This document shows, piece by piece, positions 38,470 through 49,811 of a DNA stretch of 64,000 nt. This stretch comes from Epiperipatus broadwayi (lineage: Eukaryota; Onychophora; Udeonychophora; Euonychophora; Peripatidae): assembly GCA_028023455.1 (NCBI GenBank), contig JAQFVV010012497.1, positions 2,792,001 through 2,856,000 of the forward strand, given 5' to 3'. Each line of letters starts with the position of its first letter. The first letter of the stretch is position 1. The translations under genes and the position numbers were made by a program. The notes below the pieces were generated by a model. The model was not told the origin of the DNA. It saw nothing but the letters and a program-made list of their open reading frames with translations, and did no database searches.

Positions 38470-39790
38470 TATCTTCTCCTAATCCTCCATAGGATTAATA
38501 TTTTCTTCAGCAGAAGATATGAAATCAGAATCTTCATTTTTAATAGAAATTTTGATTTTTTTAAAGTTGTTCATCATACATAAGTGATTAACTTCAGTCT
38601 GTTCATTTTCAGGTATGCCCTTTATGAACTATTTTTCTTTCATGGTAGGTAATCTGGATTTCATTTAATTAGGGTATTTACATTTTCAATCAATGATACA
38701 CAATGAGTTAGAAATTCTATAATCTGCCAGAGCTGTTTTATTTTTAATATTTGGATGTGAATCAGTTCAATCAGCTATATTGATATTTATGATAAAATTA
38801 TGATTTCAAATATTGTGGGTGATTTTTCCCATTTGTGTTCAGGACCTTGATGCATCAATGTTCAAAGATAAGTAATGAATTGTTTCAAAACTAACTGACT
38901 GGAAAACAACCAGCAGAAAAAATAACAGAGATTGGGAAAAAAGTTCAATCATTGCAACCATTGAGCTTTTTTTCCAATCTCTGCTTTGCTTTGCAAAATG
39001 TTTTCAGAATCACTTCATTTCGAAACAATTCATTACTTCTCTTTGAACACTAATGTATCAGGGTTATTTTCCCTATACACTGTCCGTCATTTGTTTTGCA
39101 AAATGTTTCCAGTTAGTTCATTTTAAAACAATTCATTACTTACCTTTGAACATTGATGCATCAGTGTTATTTTCTCTTTATACTGTTTGCATTACAATCT
39201 AGGACAAATATTAATAAGATGTCCGCACTCTTTACCATGATAACATTAAAGCTTTCCCCTTTAATCATCATGCATAATGTTGCTTCTTCATCAGTTATTT
39301 GTAATAGTATATCCTTCAGTTCAACATTTTTACTTTAATGAATAACTACTGCACCAAATGGTTCCATTAATTTCTAAAAGTCCTCAATTGTGTTATTCAG
39401 ATAAGCATTATTCAATGTCTCATTTACAATATTATTTCTATTTGGATTAATTATTATGATATTGTCTTGATCCTTTTTTTAAAAAAATTTTCATGCCATT
39501 CTTCTGTTTCAAATTCCAAGATAATGTATTTAGGGTTTGGATAGCCACTATACAAACAATCATATCCCATAAGTTCTTAGCTGTGAGCAAATTAAATAAT
39601 ATTTCTTTAGAAAATTTAAACAAACTATAGATTTATCTGTAACAGCAATGACTATTGATTTTTATAAACAAAAACTGTTTAAATGTCCATAAGGATCATG
39701 TGGTAAACAATTCAATAATCTTTAAACTTTCCTCATGTCAAGCTTAATTTCATCCATTAACATTAAGTCCAATACAGATGTAACTAAATC
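38470..39790 (-). pseudogene. LINE ORF1 pseudogene, copy 2
   Basis: Minus-strand frames give NNIVNETLNNAYLNNT and KLMEPFGAVV near 39370-39430, matching YLNDT and KLMDPFGNV of copy 1. Near 39195-39236, in a shifted frame, C-Y-H-G-K-E-C-G-H-L-I-N-I-C has Cys at 1, 7 and 14 and His at 9, as in copy 1. A Glu/Asp-rich tail (NEDSDFISSAEENINPMED) lies near 38500. Broken by stops and the foldback at 38849-39162. Confidence 0.65.
38849..39162. repeat. foldback rearrangement with nested hairpin and direct repeat
   Basis: GATGCATCAATGTTCAAAG at 38849 and the rest of a 54-bp arm recur in reverse complement at 39109-39162. Inside, CAGAGATTGG-AAAAAAG near 38926 pairs with its complement near 38965, and GCAAAATGTTT-CAG occurs in direct orientation near 38993 and 39099. 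Confidence 0.75.
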
Positions 39791-39794
39791 CAAC

Positions 39795-41145
39795 TTTATC
39801 AAATCATTCACTGTCAATTGATGAAATCTGGAATAGGATAAATTTTACTTCTGTTATGTAACTTTAAAAAATAATAAAGAACTGTTGCTATTGAAATATT
39901 GATTTATATATCAAATAATCATATATAGGTTCAATAAACCAATAGTAGTCTTACTGATGACTAACTGATCAATTTTGAAAATTAAAAAATAGTGTAAAAA
40001 GCTACCTGATGTGACTCAAGTTCTCTTAGTAGATCGCAACACCATCATTCTGACAAATAATTTAGTAAAAAGGGTAATTAGGAAAAATATAATAAGTAGT
40101 TTGTACAATAGTAATAATAATTAATCTTCATTCATGTTAATAAAAAAAGAAAATAAAGTAGATAAGAAAGAAATAGATCGTGAAATAGTGAGGTAAACTG
40201 AGGCAAAGGCGAGCAAAGCATAAAGAATGGATTGTGTGAGAAAATGGTTAAGAAAATTACTTGTCATTTACAATACAATTAATGACAGAAAAATTACCAA
40301 TAGAGTTTATTTCAACAAGTATTATTTTAACACCACCACCACCACCCCCCACCACCCATGTAACAAAAGTGAACATTTTAAAATAATAATTTTCATTTCA
40401 TATGTAGTTAAGATCTGTTGAAAATATGCATAAATTATATTTATGACCCTTTAAATATGTTGGTATCTGAAGAAGAATTAAGTTTTAAATAGGGTAGAAA
40501 TTACGGGTTGGAATGATGAGAATCACTGTTGAAATATATACAGAAAGAGACTAAAATGTTAATAATCTTGAAACAGTTAAGTTATTTTGTTAGATATTTT
40601 GAAAAAAGATACAAATAAATAAAAAAAAGATATAACTCATAAAAATTTGCACATAAAACAAAAGATATTTATAAAAATAATCTTATAAAAAATATTTAAA
40701 TGATGAAGTAGGTAGGATAGAGAAGTTATTTATATCCTATTTTATTTAATAATTATTTATTTAAATTGTTGAAGGAGTGTTGTTTTAATGATTTATTGTT
40801 GAGGAGGAAAAAATTCACTGCAAACTAGAGAGTACTTGCAGATATCAAATATAAATTAAAAAGGAATTATTAAATTTGCTGAAAGTATATGGGATAAAAA
40901 ATATATAATTTATTATATGTATATTACACATTACAAATACATGTAATAAGACAGTAAAAATTGGGCAGAAACATTGAAGAAAATGAATAGCAAATAATGA
41001 TGAACATAGTAAAATCAATATGAAAATAAGAATTGCAATTACTAAATATTTTTTAATAACAATAGAAAATTATATTATAGCTCATCAAAGTTAAAATTAA
41101 ACAAGCTTATTAAATATTTTACTTGAAAAATGGCTTAATTTAGAG
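39795..41145. other. AT-rich non-coding DNA
   Basis: No gene recognised; contains a (CAC)n run near 40330-40358. Confidence 0.5.
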
Positions 41146-41149
41146 CAAA

Positions 41150-41290
41150 AATATGACATTATAAAGGAGAGGAGAAAAGATTAGATGTTTCCGAGATAAG
41201 AATTTGGAGACCAATGGAAAGTGAAACAAAAAAGAATTTGATTGGGCACATGTTAAAAGACAAACATATTATTAAAAAAATAGGATTAGA
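41150..41290 (+). mobile_element. LINE C-terminal fragment
   Basis: KRLDVSEIRIWRPMESE then KKNLIGHMLKD near 41175-41265 corresponds to the conserved tail of many RTE/Jockey-type RTs (ALEMW-WRRM, then NWIGHILR). Only this part remains; flanks are AT-rich. Confidence 0.55.
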
Positions 41291-42003
41291 TATTTAAAAT
41301 TCAAAAATTATAATTTTTAGAACTAGCTGAAGTTATCTTTATATGTTGTAGGATAATGTTTCAACTAAAAATTTTAATGATTTCAGTTCCAAACTGTTTT
41401 TGTTAAGTGTAATGGAGTATGTTTTGAAAATGTATTCCATGCAGTGATAATCTAAAATTTAAATAAAATTCTTTTTCATATGGTAAGATTGCAAAACACT
41501 GTCAGACTCACAAATTTGATGACCTGTATTTTGCAAAAAATATTAGAAATTAATAAATTTCATGTGTATATCATTTTCACATATAGCAATCGATATTTTC
41601 TAGTATTCTCAATGATATTATTTTTGAAAATTGTATTAACTTCCTCTATATATGTTTAAAGCATATTATAAATAATAAATCTTTATGACAAAAATAAGGA
41701 ATTTGAGAATATGATACTGAAACTAACAAAACAGTTTTTATTAAAATTTGCAAGAATAAAAGGTGTATTAATGACTGAAGAAAGACTGTTTGCAAATTAA
41801 TGGAATACAAGTATATAGAGTATTATACAATGGTTTCAGAAAGAGAATGTTTAACTTAGCGAATAGCCTCTGAGTATATGGACCATACTCAGAAACTTTT
41901 GTCAAAGAAAAGTTATTTTACATCATATTACACTTATAGACAAAATAAATTTAATATAAAAATTGTGTTCTATAGTAACTAATTCATAAATGATCTAATT
42001 TGA

Positions 42004-42626
42004 CAGGATGCAATTTTTAAAGCAGCTTCCAGTAACAACTAAAATAAAGAATATTTACAAGCAAAAGTACAACATAGGCTTTAAAACACTAACTAGCCTG
42101 AACAGACCAATCAATAATGTCAAGGATAAAATAGAAAAAGTATTTCTGCAAAGAGTATATAAAGTACAATGCACAACCCAAGATACACAGCAGTAAACTA
42201 TAGGAAATCTCAAACCAACATCGTTGCAAGGATAACACAAGTACTTATAAAAAAGAGCTAAAGAAAACTCAATATATATGTCAGTATTCTTAGATCACAA
42301 AAAATAACACAGACATCATTTTGATCCACAGAATGTCAAACTGGTATGCATAGAACTGGTTGATAGAAAGAAAAAGATAAAAGAGGCTTGATACATCGCA
42401 ATCAATAACAACATAATAAGTCAAAAAGCTAATAATAGCCGATTATCAAACCACTAGAAATATGTAAATCAGCTCTTTTACATACTAATAATAGCCACTA
42501 TAAAACAGCATACAGAATGGAATAAAACAGCTATGACTATGGTGGATAGCCACCAAAAATATCAAAAAAATAATTATACCTTTTATAAAGCATATCAATA
42601 TATGTATGCAAAATTTATTACATATA
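42004..42626 (+). mobile_element. Penelope-like element, 3' fragment (copy A)
   Basis: Starts within the RT C-terminal linker (KIKNIYKQKYNIGFKT) and runs through a GIY-YIG-type endonuclease relic: YTAVNYRKSQTNIVARITQ in one frame, then HHFDPQNVKLVCIEL near 42315. It matches copy B (44360-44985) along its length, including the shared 3' end TAAAGCATATCAA-ATA. It lies directly upstream of copy B in the same orientation. Penelope elements characteristically sit as head-to-tail partial tandems (family knowledge). Confidence 0.75.
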
Positions 42627-42639
42627 ATTAATGAAAGAT

Positions 42640-44985
42640 TAAAACAAAATTACATATTAAGTATGAATGACCAACAACAATTCAGAATGGCATTGAACAT
42701 AAGCAAAAGCATCATAAAGCTACAAGAAAGAGCATCATTTAAAGTATCTGGTATTTTCAAAATGCTGTCAAGTTAACCATCTACTAACATAAAAAGCAAT
42801 GAACTACATCAAATCCAGTTGCTAAGATACATAATAAAAGGAAGCAAAAAAAGCTTAAGATATGTATCAAGCAAGAAAATAATGCTAATGCACTATTACA
42901 AAATATCTTGACAAATAATATGCTGCAATATCTTATCAAAAAAACTAAGCATTAATTATGCTAGACTTGAATTCCTTGCAAACAAACAAGAAATCAGAAT
43001 AAATAATAACACATACAAGTGTCATCGATCTATAAAAGCAAGCATAACCATAAAAAGAAAAACCATTGCTGAAATATGGCCCAAAATATGTGGGTGACTC
43101 GTAGTGAATCTGACTTGGAAACCACTGCAGATTTCAAAGCCATATATAAAAACATCCCAAAGAAATGGTACAAATACTCAAAACTATACCCAACAAAGCT
43201 GCAACGAACAGCTGGAATAAAATAATCCAAAACTTCAAAAGATTTATAAATAAAAACAAAATAATATGCTTAAAGGTGGATAAGAGAATCAGATTTCTAT
43301 TAAAAGATAAAATCTATAGAAAAACCATACAGAAAGTGGAAAGATTAGAATTCAAAAAAATAGCAGCATATAATACAATGAAAGATAAATTTACAAATGC
43401 AGCATTAAGAAAACACACTAACAAAGCATGCAATAGAATAGAATATTTTGTAAGTCGCAATACATCCGCTAATATTCTCGCAGATCAAACAATACAAAGA
43501 AAACTGATCACTATGTATGTCTAATAATAGATTTTGGAGGAGCATACTATTATAAGGCCATAAACACTACCACAGAATGGCTACAAAATCAATTGGACAT
43601 TGAAAAATGTTAAAACAATAAGAGATGCTAAAATAAGGGAAGAGTTCAAACTCATGTCACTAGATATAACAGAGCTACATAGTGAAGTATCTTGCAAAGC
43701 ATTAATAAACATAAACATAGTAAACACCTTACTTGAGGAAAGCAGTTACAACAAACAAAAGGACATCATCACAGCTAAGTTCGTCAATAAATATTATAAG
43801 ATGATGGACTCATGGCCAATATAACTACCAAACAATGGAATAATGTGCAGCCTAACATTGGCAAAAAAGAAAAACAAAATTGCATCATCTTCCCTAGAAA
43901 AAGATGAACATATTATATACAAAAGTTATGTAGATGGTGTAGTCATATGTGGACTTGTGCAAATAAAAACAGAAATGTATAAACAGTCAAGCACAGAATC
44001 ATCACTACAATAAACTATAGAAAATGAAAACACTACAAGAAACATTAAATTCCTAGATTTAATGTTCAATAGAAATAAAAATAATCTGAATAATAAAATA
44101 ACAGTGAAGCCAATAGAAATAAAATGTGCAATTTATCCCCAATCGAAAATCCCTATAACATACAAATAAGAATTTATAAGATTTTTTTCAAATGAAATAA
44201 ACCGATATGGAAATATGAAACAGACCAAAAATGTAACATTGAATAATACATAAGACCTAACTAACATTAGATATAGCCAAAAAACACTGAACAAAGAAAT
44301 CAAAATGTTTAATGCCAAAATAAAACAGCATTTAAGAAGACAAGATAGCAACAAACCATGTGTCACAATGCTTTCAGTGATAACAATTAAAATAAAGAAT
44401 ATTCGTAAACAAAGGTACAATGAAGGCTTTAAAATATCAACCAGTATCAATAGACTGATCAACAATGCCAAAGATAAACTAGAAAAATAATTCCCACAAA
44501 TAATACATGAAGTACAATACAAAAACCCAGGATGCACAGCAGTATATTACAGGTCATCTGAAACCAACATCATCTCAAGGATAATATAATGTTAAGTACT
44601 TATACAAAAGGACTAAAAAAAAATCAGAATATAGGTTGCTGTTCTTAGATTATGAAAAAGAATGTGGACACTATTTCGATCCATAGATTATCAAACTGAT
44701 ATACATAGAGTGAGATATAGAAAGAGAAAGAAGACTCGGCATATCACAAACAATAATAACAATAAATAAAAGACCCAAACAGCACCCAATTATTGAACAA
44801 CTGAAATATGTAAAACCATTCATTTACATATTAATAACAGCCACTATAAAATAGCATACCTAAGATTAAGGTGCATAACATAAAAATGCATTAAGATGAA
44901 TGGAAAATCAAAAACATCGGAGAAAAAATAATTATGTACTTCATAAAGCATATCAACATACATATGAAAAATTTGAATATACCAA
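42640..44985 (+). mobile_element. Penelope-like element, near full-length (copy B), decayed
   Basis: From the 5' side: ICLKVDKRIRFLLKDKIYRK near 43260 is the KADKGNA-VIM region. LMSLDITELHSEVSCKAL near 43653 corresponds to FDV-SL-TN-P. ANKYYKMMD-like near 43790 is the thumb-side YY motif. KSYVDGVVICG near 43922 is the YVDD box with the second Asp changed to Gly. FLDLMFNRN near 44052 is the following motif. GCTAVYYRSSETNIISRI near 44530 is the GIY-YIG endonuclease. The family copies itself with RT plus GIY-YIG nuclease. Multiple stops and loss of the catalytic Asp make it inactive. Confidence 0.8.
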
Positions 44986-44989
44986 ATAA

Positions 44990-46500
44990 TATACAAACTA
45001 TGTGATTCAAATGAGCTTTCTTTAGGTTCTAAAATTTCTAATTATTTTGTCATGTTGAGAGTTTTAAATTATGAAAAATATTTTTAATTTTTATTCCAAT
45101 TTATCTTGTTAAAATTTTAAAAAGGGAGAATTGATTTGAGGTGAAAATAAATTTATAAAATTTAAGCACCAAATATTCATTATAAGTTCAGTAAAATTTA
45201 AAGATATGTTCTGAATTAAATTGCAATGAATGCATTTTAACATTTACAATTTGTCAATAAATAACATTCCTTTTCAAATTTAAAACTTTAATACAACATA
45301 TGCATGATGTACTGGATTATATATATCAAATAATACATAAATAATAACTAAATGCTTTAATTTTCATTATTTATAATTCTCTGGCAATGAAAATTATTAT
45401 TTTCTATAGAAGTCCTATTCTAATAACACTAGTCACTACTAACAATCATTTGATTTCTAATTTATGTATTTATTTTACAAAATTTTTCAGTTTTAATTAT
45501 ATTTTTCATCAAGAGATGAAGCAAGCTTGATTTTAAATTTTTTATTTTTAGTCAAAATTACTTTTTTTCTGTTAGACATGCTTAATTTATTTCATTGCCT
45601 TTTTTTTATTTTTTTGGAATAAACATTTTTCAATTTAATTATAATTAATTTTATTAAAAATTTATTATATAAATTAATAACGGTAATAATTTTTTTTAAG
45701 TTTATGATATAAAAATTTATTACATTACTGATAATATATATAGTAAATATCTTTTTTATTTTTTATAAAAGTCCTATAAAACAATTTCTTTTTCTATTTT
45801 AATTTTGAAATTATAATATACAAATATGAAATCAATACATTTTCTTTAACAAATACATTTAAAAAATTACATTCAAATGTTTGTTTCCAAATGAACTTGG
45901 AAAAAATGATTTTCCAAGAGAAAGATGATTGACAAAAATCTCCAATTTAAAGGTTAATATAGAAAACTAAAAATAATTGCAAATTCCTTACTAAGTCGAA
46001 TATTTAAAAAAGAAATGAAAAAATTCAACATTTTTATTACTAAAATTAAATTATTAATTTGAATTATAATCTATTATTAAAATGCAATTATTATTTAAAT
46101 TTTATTTATTAATTTAAACAATACAATATTCTTGTAGTTTAAAAATATAGTACTCCATTTTGAAATACTAAAATATCTGAATCGTTAAGCTTTAATATTA
46201 GTAGAAAACATATCTTTCATAAGTATTAGTACCCATAAATCTTAATAATGTAAATACTCATTAAAGTTTTTCATGTAAATCTGCAACTGAGGCATTAAAA
46301 TATATTAAAAATAAAAGGCATCAGCAAACTATCACTGACAACAATCATGGATTATTGCTCAGTTGTGGTAATTTATTATCTAATTACTCTACTATGAGGT
46401 TTTTGTTTTTAAAAAATAAATTTCAAATAAATAAGCAGTATTGTTCAGTGAGAATTAGATCACTCATTCACATAACCACAATGAAAGAATAATGAAAATC
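44990..46500. other. AT-rich non-coding DNA
   Basis: Nothing recognised; extremely AT-rich with long T and A runs. Confidence 0.55.
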
Positions 46501-46504
46501 TTCA

Positions 46505-46625
46505 ATGTTAACTACTTGGGAATTCATAAGAAGTTTGAGCACCAAAAAGAATAGTTCGAGCCATGATCCATGGATCTTAAGTTCCAGTTCCCTATTCTAC
46601 CACTACACTAAACTTTACAAAACAT
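46505..46625 (-). mobile_element. tRNA-derived SINE (family B)
   Basis: On the minus strand, TAGTGTAGTGG (complement of 46600-46610) is a perfect A box and GGCTCGAAC (complement of 46554-46562) a degenerate B box. The body continues GGTGCTCAAACTTCTTATGA, shared with the 34.2-kb copy and similar to 4.2 kb. Confidence 0.65.
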
Positions 46626-46808
46626 TACTATAAAAGATATATATTTATAGGTATATATATTAAATACAATAACTTCACTATTCAATATACATATATAAAT
46701 CTGTGAAAAATATTAACCACTATTCCTATTTTTATTCAAAATCTTTTTCATAAAAAAAAAAAAAAACTGCTTAGCCACAAAAATAATAAACAAGAAATAA
46801 TAATTCTG

Positions 46809-46908
46809 TCTTACATTGGTGGTGAGAGGTCAGCGCGACTGCCTTGCACTTGCAGGCAGTTGCCCGGGTTCGCGACCTGGCCGATGCTATGACACTTTAA
46901 AAAATAAT
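46809..46908 (+). mobile_element. short tRNA SINE (family A), copy 2
   Basis: Flanked by exact AATAATAATTCTG duplications (46796-46808 and 46909-46921). The tRNA part pairs ACATTGG with CCGATGC as acceptor, has a T-arm CCGGG-TTCGCGA-CCTGG with 7-nt loop, and an ACTGC/GCAGT anticodon stem whose loop is enlarged by a few bases. The tail after GCTATGACAC is TTTAAAAAATAAT. It is GC-richer than its surroundings. Confidence 0.9.
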
Positions 46909-46921
46909 AATAATAATTCTG

Positions 46922-48090
46922 ACTTTAAAAAAAATAAGTAAAAAAAAAGACAAAGGCATACAAATATAACAGTAGTTTCATAAGAAAAAAAAAAAAAAGG
47001 AATATGTTATTTAACAAAAGGAGTGCAAAAATTTGAACAAACAGCAAAATATGCATGTTCAAAATATTGTTCAAATAGCAAAAAATCAGTTCACAAAAAA
47101 AGGAAATAACAACATTGAAGTATGATGGATTGATATAGTAAATTTTCAAACAACAAACCGTAAGTCATGTAGAATAATATAAATTAATTAAATATTGAAA
47201 ATTATGATCTATAATAAAAAGAAAAATATATATAAAAACTATTAAAAAAATAACAGAAATATTGAATTAGCTACAGCAGTATGAAAATGCCAAGAAATTT
47301 TTATTACCTGAAAGATCATATAATCATATAAAAATTCTTGAATAATTACAATTTTATTAAATGAATATATATATTATAGACAAATAGGTTGTCTGTGAAA
47401 GCATTAGGAGTTGTAATCAACTCAATTAATCTGCTACAAACTAATGAATGGTAAAAAAAAATACAATAGTAGAGTTATAACTGAAACACACAGGCTTATT
47501 ATATACCTGGGTTTATATATGTAATATATAGGGTATATGAGCACAGACTTTCACACGACCCACCACTCTCCACATCATCTCATAACACTGATACACTTGC
47601 ACACATACATGTTGAAAAGATAAATAATCACCAACATACGTATTTCATGCCAAACCAGCAATCATCAGTTGGTCCAGATTACCACCTCTACACATATATG
47701 CTACAAGTGATCAGATATATATTAAGATAGCCAATCCTCATACTTTAATGGACAGGCTTCAATCTACTCCACACTCCAACTCTTCAACTATCCATCCAAT
47801 TGAAAATCTGATGATGGAATGCTCAAAGGCCACCCTAACACCGAGATTCTTGTCACACCCATGTTGACCTAAAGTTAATCTGAGTTAGTTTCTGATTATT
47901 GATCTCTCTATACTTTGATATATTCCCTACAGATATAGCAATTGAGGTGACAATAAGTCAACATAAAATATTTGATCATCATTGATAGCAGTTAACCATT
48001 GCTTGTCAATTTCTTAAGGTATTTTAATCTATTGTGTCTTTATATTTAAAATTATGTTTTAAACTTTATATGAAATTTCACTTTCAAATT
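46922..48090. other. non-coding DNA, partly less AT-rich
   Basis: 47,460-47,900 is less AT-rich than its surroundings and may be a further repeat, but I found no second copy in the window and no reading frame. Confidence 0.4.
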
Positions 48091-48094
48091 ATAT

Positions 48095-48210
48095 AATAAA
48101 ATCACTGGACTAGACATATTGCTAGAAAAGATGATAATAAATGAACAATTGAAGTCCTACACTAAATTCCAAAAAATATTATTTTAAAAAAGCTTAGAAA
48201 GCATGTGAGA
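48095..48210 (+). mobile_element. RTE 3' fragment
   Basis: ACTGGACTAGACATATTGCT followed by AACAATTGAAGTCCTACACT matches GGCTGGACATATTGCTAAGA and GACAATTGAAATCTTAAACT of the 13.2-kb RTE (16112-16165). It encodes the remains of W-GHIA. Confidence 0.65.
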
Positions 48211-48300
48211 TAGTGAAGCAGTCAATCTTAGTATAAGATTGTGCTTCATGTTTCTACCTACTAACCTGTGTTTAAATCCCTATTTCCCATCCCGCTCCTT
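48211..48300 (+). mobile_element. tRNA-like SINE head
   Basis: TAGTGAAGCAG at 48211-48221 is a perfect A box. GTTTAAATC at 48270-48278 is a B box with one mismatch. The spacing is wide, as in tRNAs with a long variable arm. A GC-richer tail follows (CCCATCCCGCTCC). It directly adjoins the RTE scrap. Confidence 0.4.
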
Positions 48301-49213
48301 TTGTCGTGTATATATATATTTCATGTATATATTTGAGATGCGCGCCTAAATTATAAAATTTAATGTTTCAATAACATGTTTTAAAATTATTATTAATTCT
48401 TTTTATTAATTATTAGTTTTTTTTATTAAAGTATGCTAGATGCGGCTCAAATATATACATAGGAGCAAAACTTACTAACAAAATATTGATGTTTTTAAAT
48501 ATTTATTACATGTCATTTTTAGCTTTTTCTTTTTAAATTGCTTGTTTTTCTATTAAACTATATATTTTTTTATAAAATCCAATAAAAGATGTGACTGTTG
48601 TTAATTGACCAAAAATAATTAAAGGGAGGTATTTTTTAATTAAAGTTTTACTTAAAATAAATGGGATTAAGTAGATTAAAGATTTTCTTTTGTTAAAAAC
48701 ATGTTGTTAAATCTATATTTCTAATCTGAAAATAGATTTGAATTTATTTTTGGACGTTAATCTTAATATTGCATCTTCAAAAACAACTGATAAAAGAAAA
48801 AGTATAAAATGACTGAATTTTGAATCACAAGAGAGATTAACTACTATTGAAAGAAGATTAGCTACTATTGAGAGAATTGATTATAAACGTATTACACATC
48901 GCTTGAAACTTAAATAATGTAGGAGTAAATCCATCACTTCTTGACCCTTTTGGGGTCATCATCTTTCATGGCCGTACCATTCTGCTGCCCAAGAGGAAAA
49001 AGCCCGACCTAAGAACTTCAGTGTGCTAATAGAAGCTTGCTGCCATAGGAAAACTTGCAATATTTTAAATTGAACTCTTAAAACTGCAAGGTAAATTATT
49101 TCAAACCGCCACCATTGAAACTAAATCTAGCTTGCCTAATTAATCTCGAATTCTACTATCAAGTTTTCTCATGTATTCTTTAACTTTGCCTTTTTTTTTT
49201 GTTTTAAATATAT
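48301..49213. other. non-coding DNA
   Basis: No gene. A short perfect hairpin, TGACCC-TTTTG-GGGTCA, lies near 48940 in a less AT-rich patch (48910-49080) whose origin I do not recognise. Confidence 0.4.
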
Positions 49214-49658
49214 TGTAACGAGCACAGATGTTCGTTACATTGTTTTTTTTTATTTATTAAACATGAAAGTAAATTAAAAAGTTCGCATTTAAAAATTTTC
49301 TTTAAGAATTAAAAATTGAAATTAAATATCATCTTAAACTCGTATATATTAAATCACACAGATAATGAAAAATTATTAAAATAAAACTTTATTAAAGAAA
49401 AAGTATTTTAAAACTAAATTTTAAAAAGATTTGGAGATAAAATTATATCTTTAAATTTATCTTTAAATATATCTTTGATTTGGAAAACAGGTTAATTAAT
49501 CAGAAATGGAAATGATAAATTTAATTAGTCAAATGTAAACCAGCCTTGGGCATTTAAATGTAAAAACATCGGTCAGATAGGAAAACAATAGAAACTTTTA
49601 GCAAATGAAATAAATCCATTGGAAAATCGGACCTCAACGAAAAGGATCATCACATCGA

Positions 49659-49699
49659 TGACGTAATGTTAAGTCAATCTTTCAAAGTAATATAAAAGG
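49659..49699 (+). promoter_or_regulatory. LTR promoter: CRE-like site and TATA box
   Basis: TGACGTAA lies 24 bp upstream of TATAAAAGG. Both are identical in the 3' LTR (52613-52620 and 52645-52653). Transcription would start about 30 bp after the TATA box, near 49720-49730, which defines the U3/R border (inference). Confidence 0.6.
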
Positions 49700-49776
49700 A
49701 CAAGTTGGGAAATTATTAGTGAGTGATATTGATTATTTACGATGTGACAGATATGTAATAGTGCGGAAGTGAAGGA

Positions 49777-49811
49777 GAAGGGATTGAAAAAGACGCACGT
49801 TCAATCCCTTC
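49777..49811 (+). other. conserved 12-bp hairpin in LTR leader
   Basis: GAAGGGATTGAA pairs perfectly with TTCAATCCCTTC across an 11-base loop (AAAGACGCACG). The stem and loop are identical in the 3' LTR (52731-52765). It lies about 50 bp downstream of the predicted start and so would be at the 5' end of the RNA. A packaging or translation-control role is possible but unproven. Confidence 0.75.

Larger units (their letters stand above)
35280..39790 (-). mobile_element. non-LTR retrotransposon, decayed copy 2
   Basis: Read on the minus strand, this has ORF1 (about 39790-38470), endonuclease (38150 to 37210, interrupted) and RT (37200-35280). It is the same family as the 7.6-11.2 kb copy: LETKIYNG-IDPSDY and GFSAFS near 38100 match LETKNYSG-TDPSNY and GFSAFS, and GRHSSLIDLML near 37262 matches GRYSSLIDLVF. 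Reading frame is lost repeatedly. A 428-bp inverted-repeat element is inserted in the endonuclease at 37443-37870, and a foldback rearrangement lies in ORF1 at 38849-39162. Confidence 0.8.

Noticed and set aside
44133-44537. 134-codon minus-strand frame as a membrane protein
   Set aside because: It is the antisense of the Penelope RT; the apparent hydrophobicity comes from AT-rich reverse codons.
46813-46895. Functional tRNA-Val gene
   Set aside because: Enlarged anticodon loop, three dispersed copies with target duplications and a shared non-tRNA 3' end indicate a SINE.
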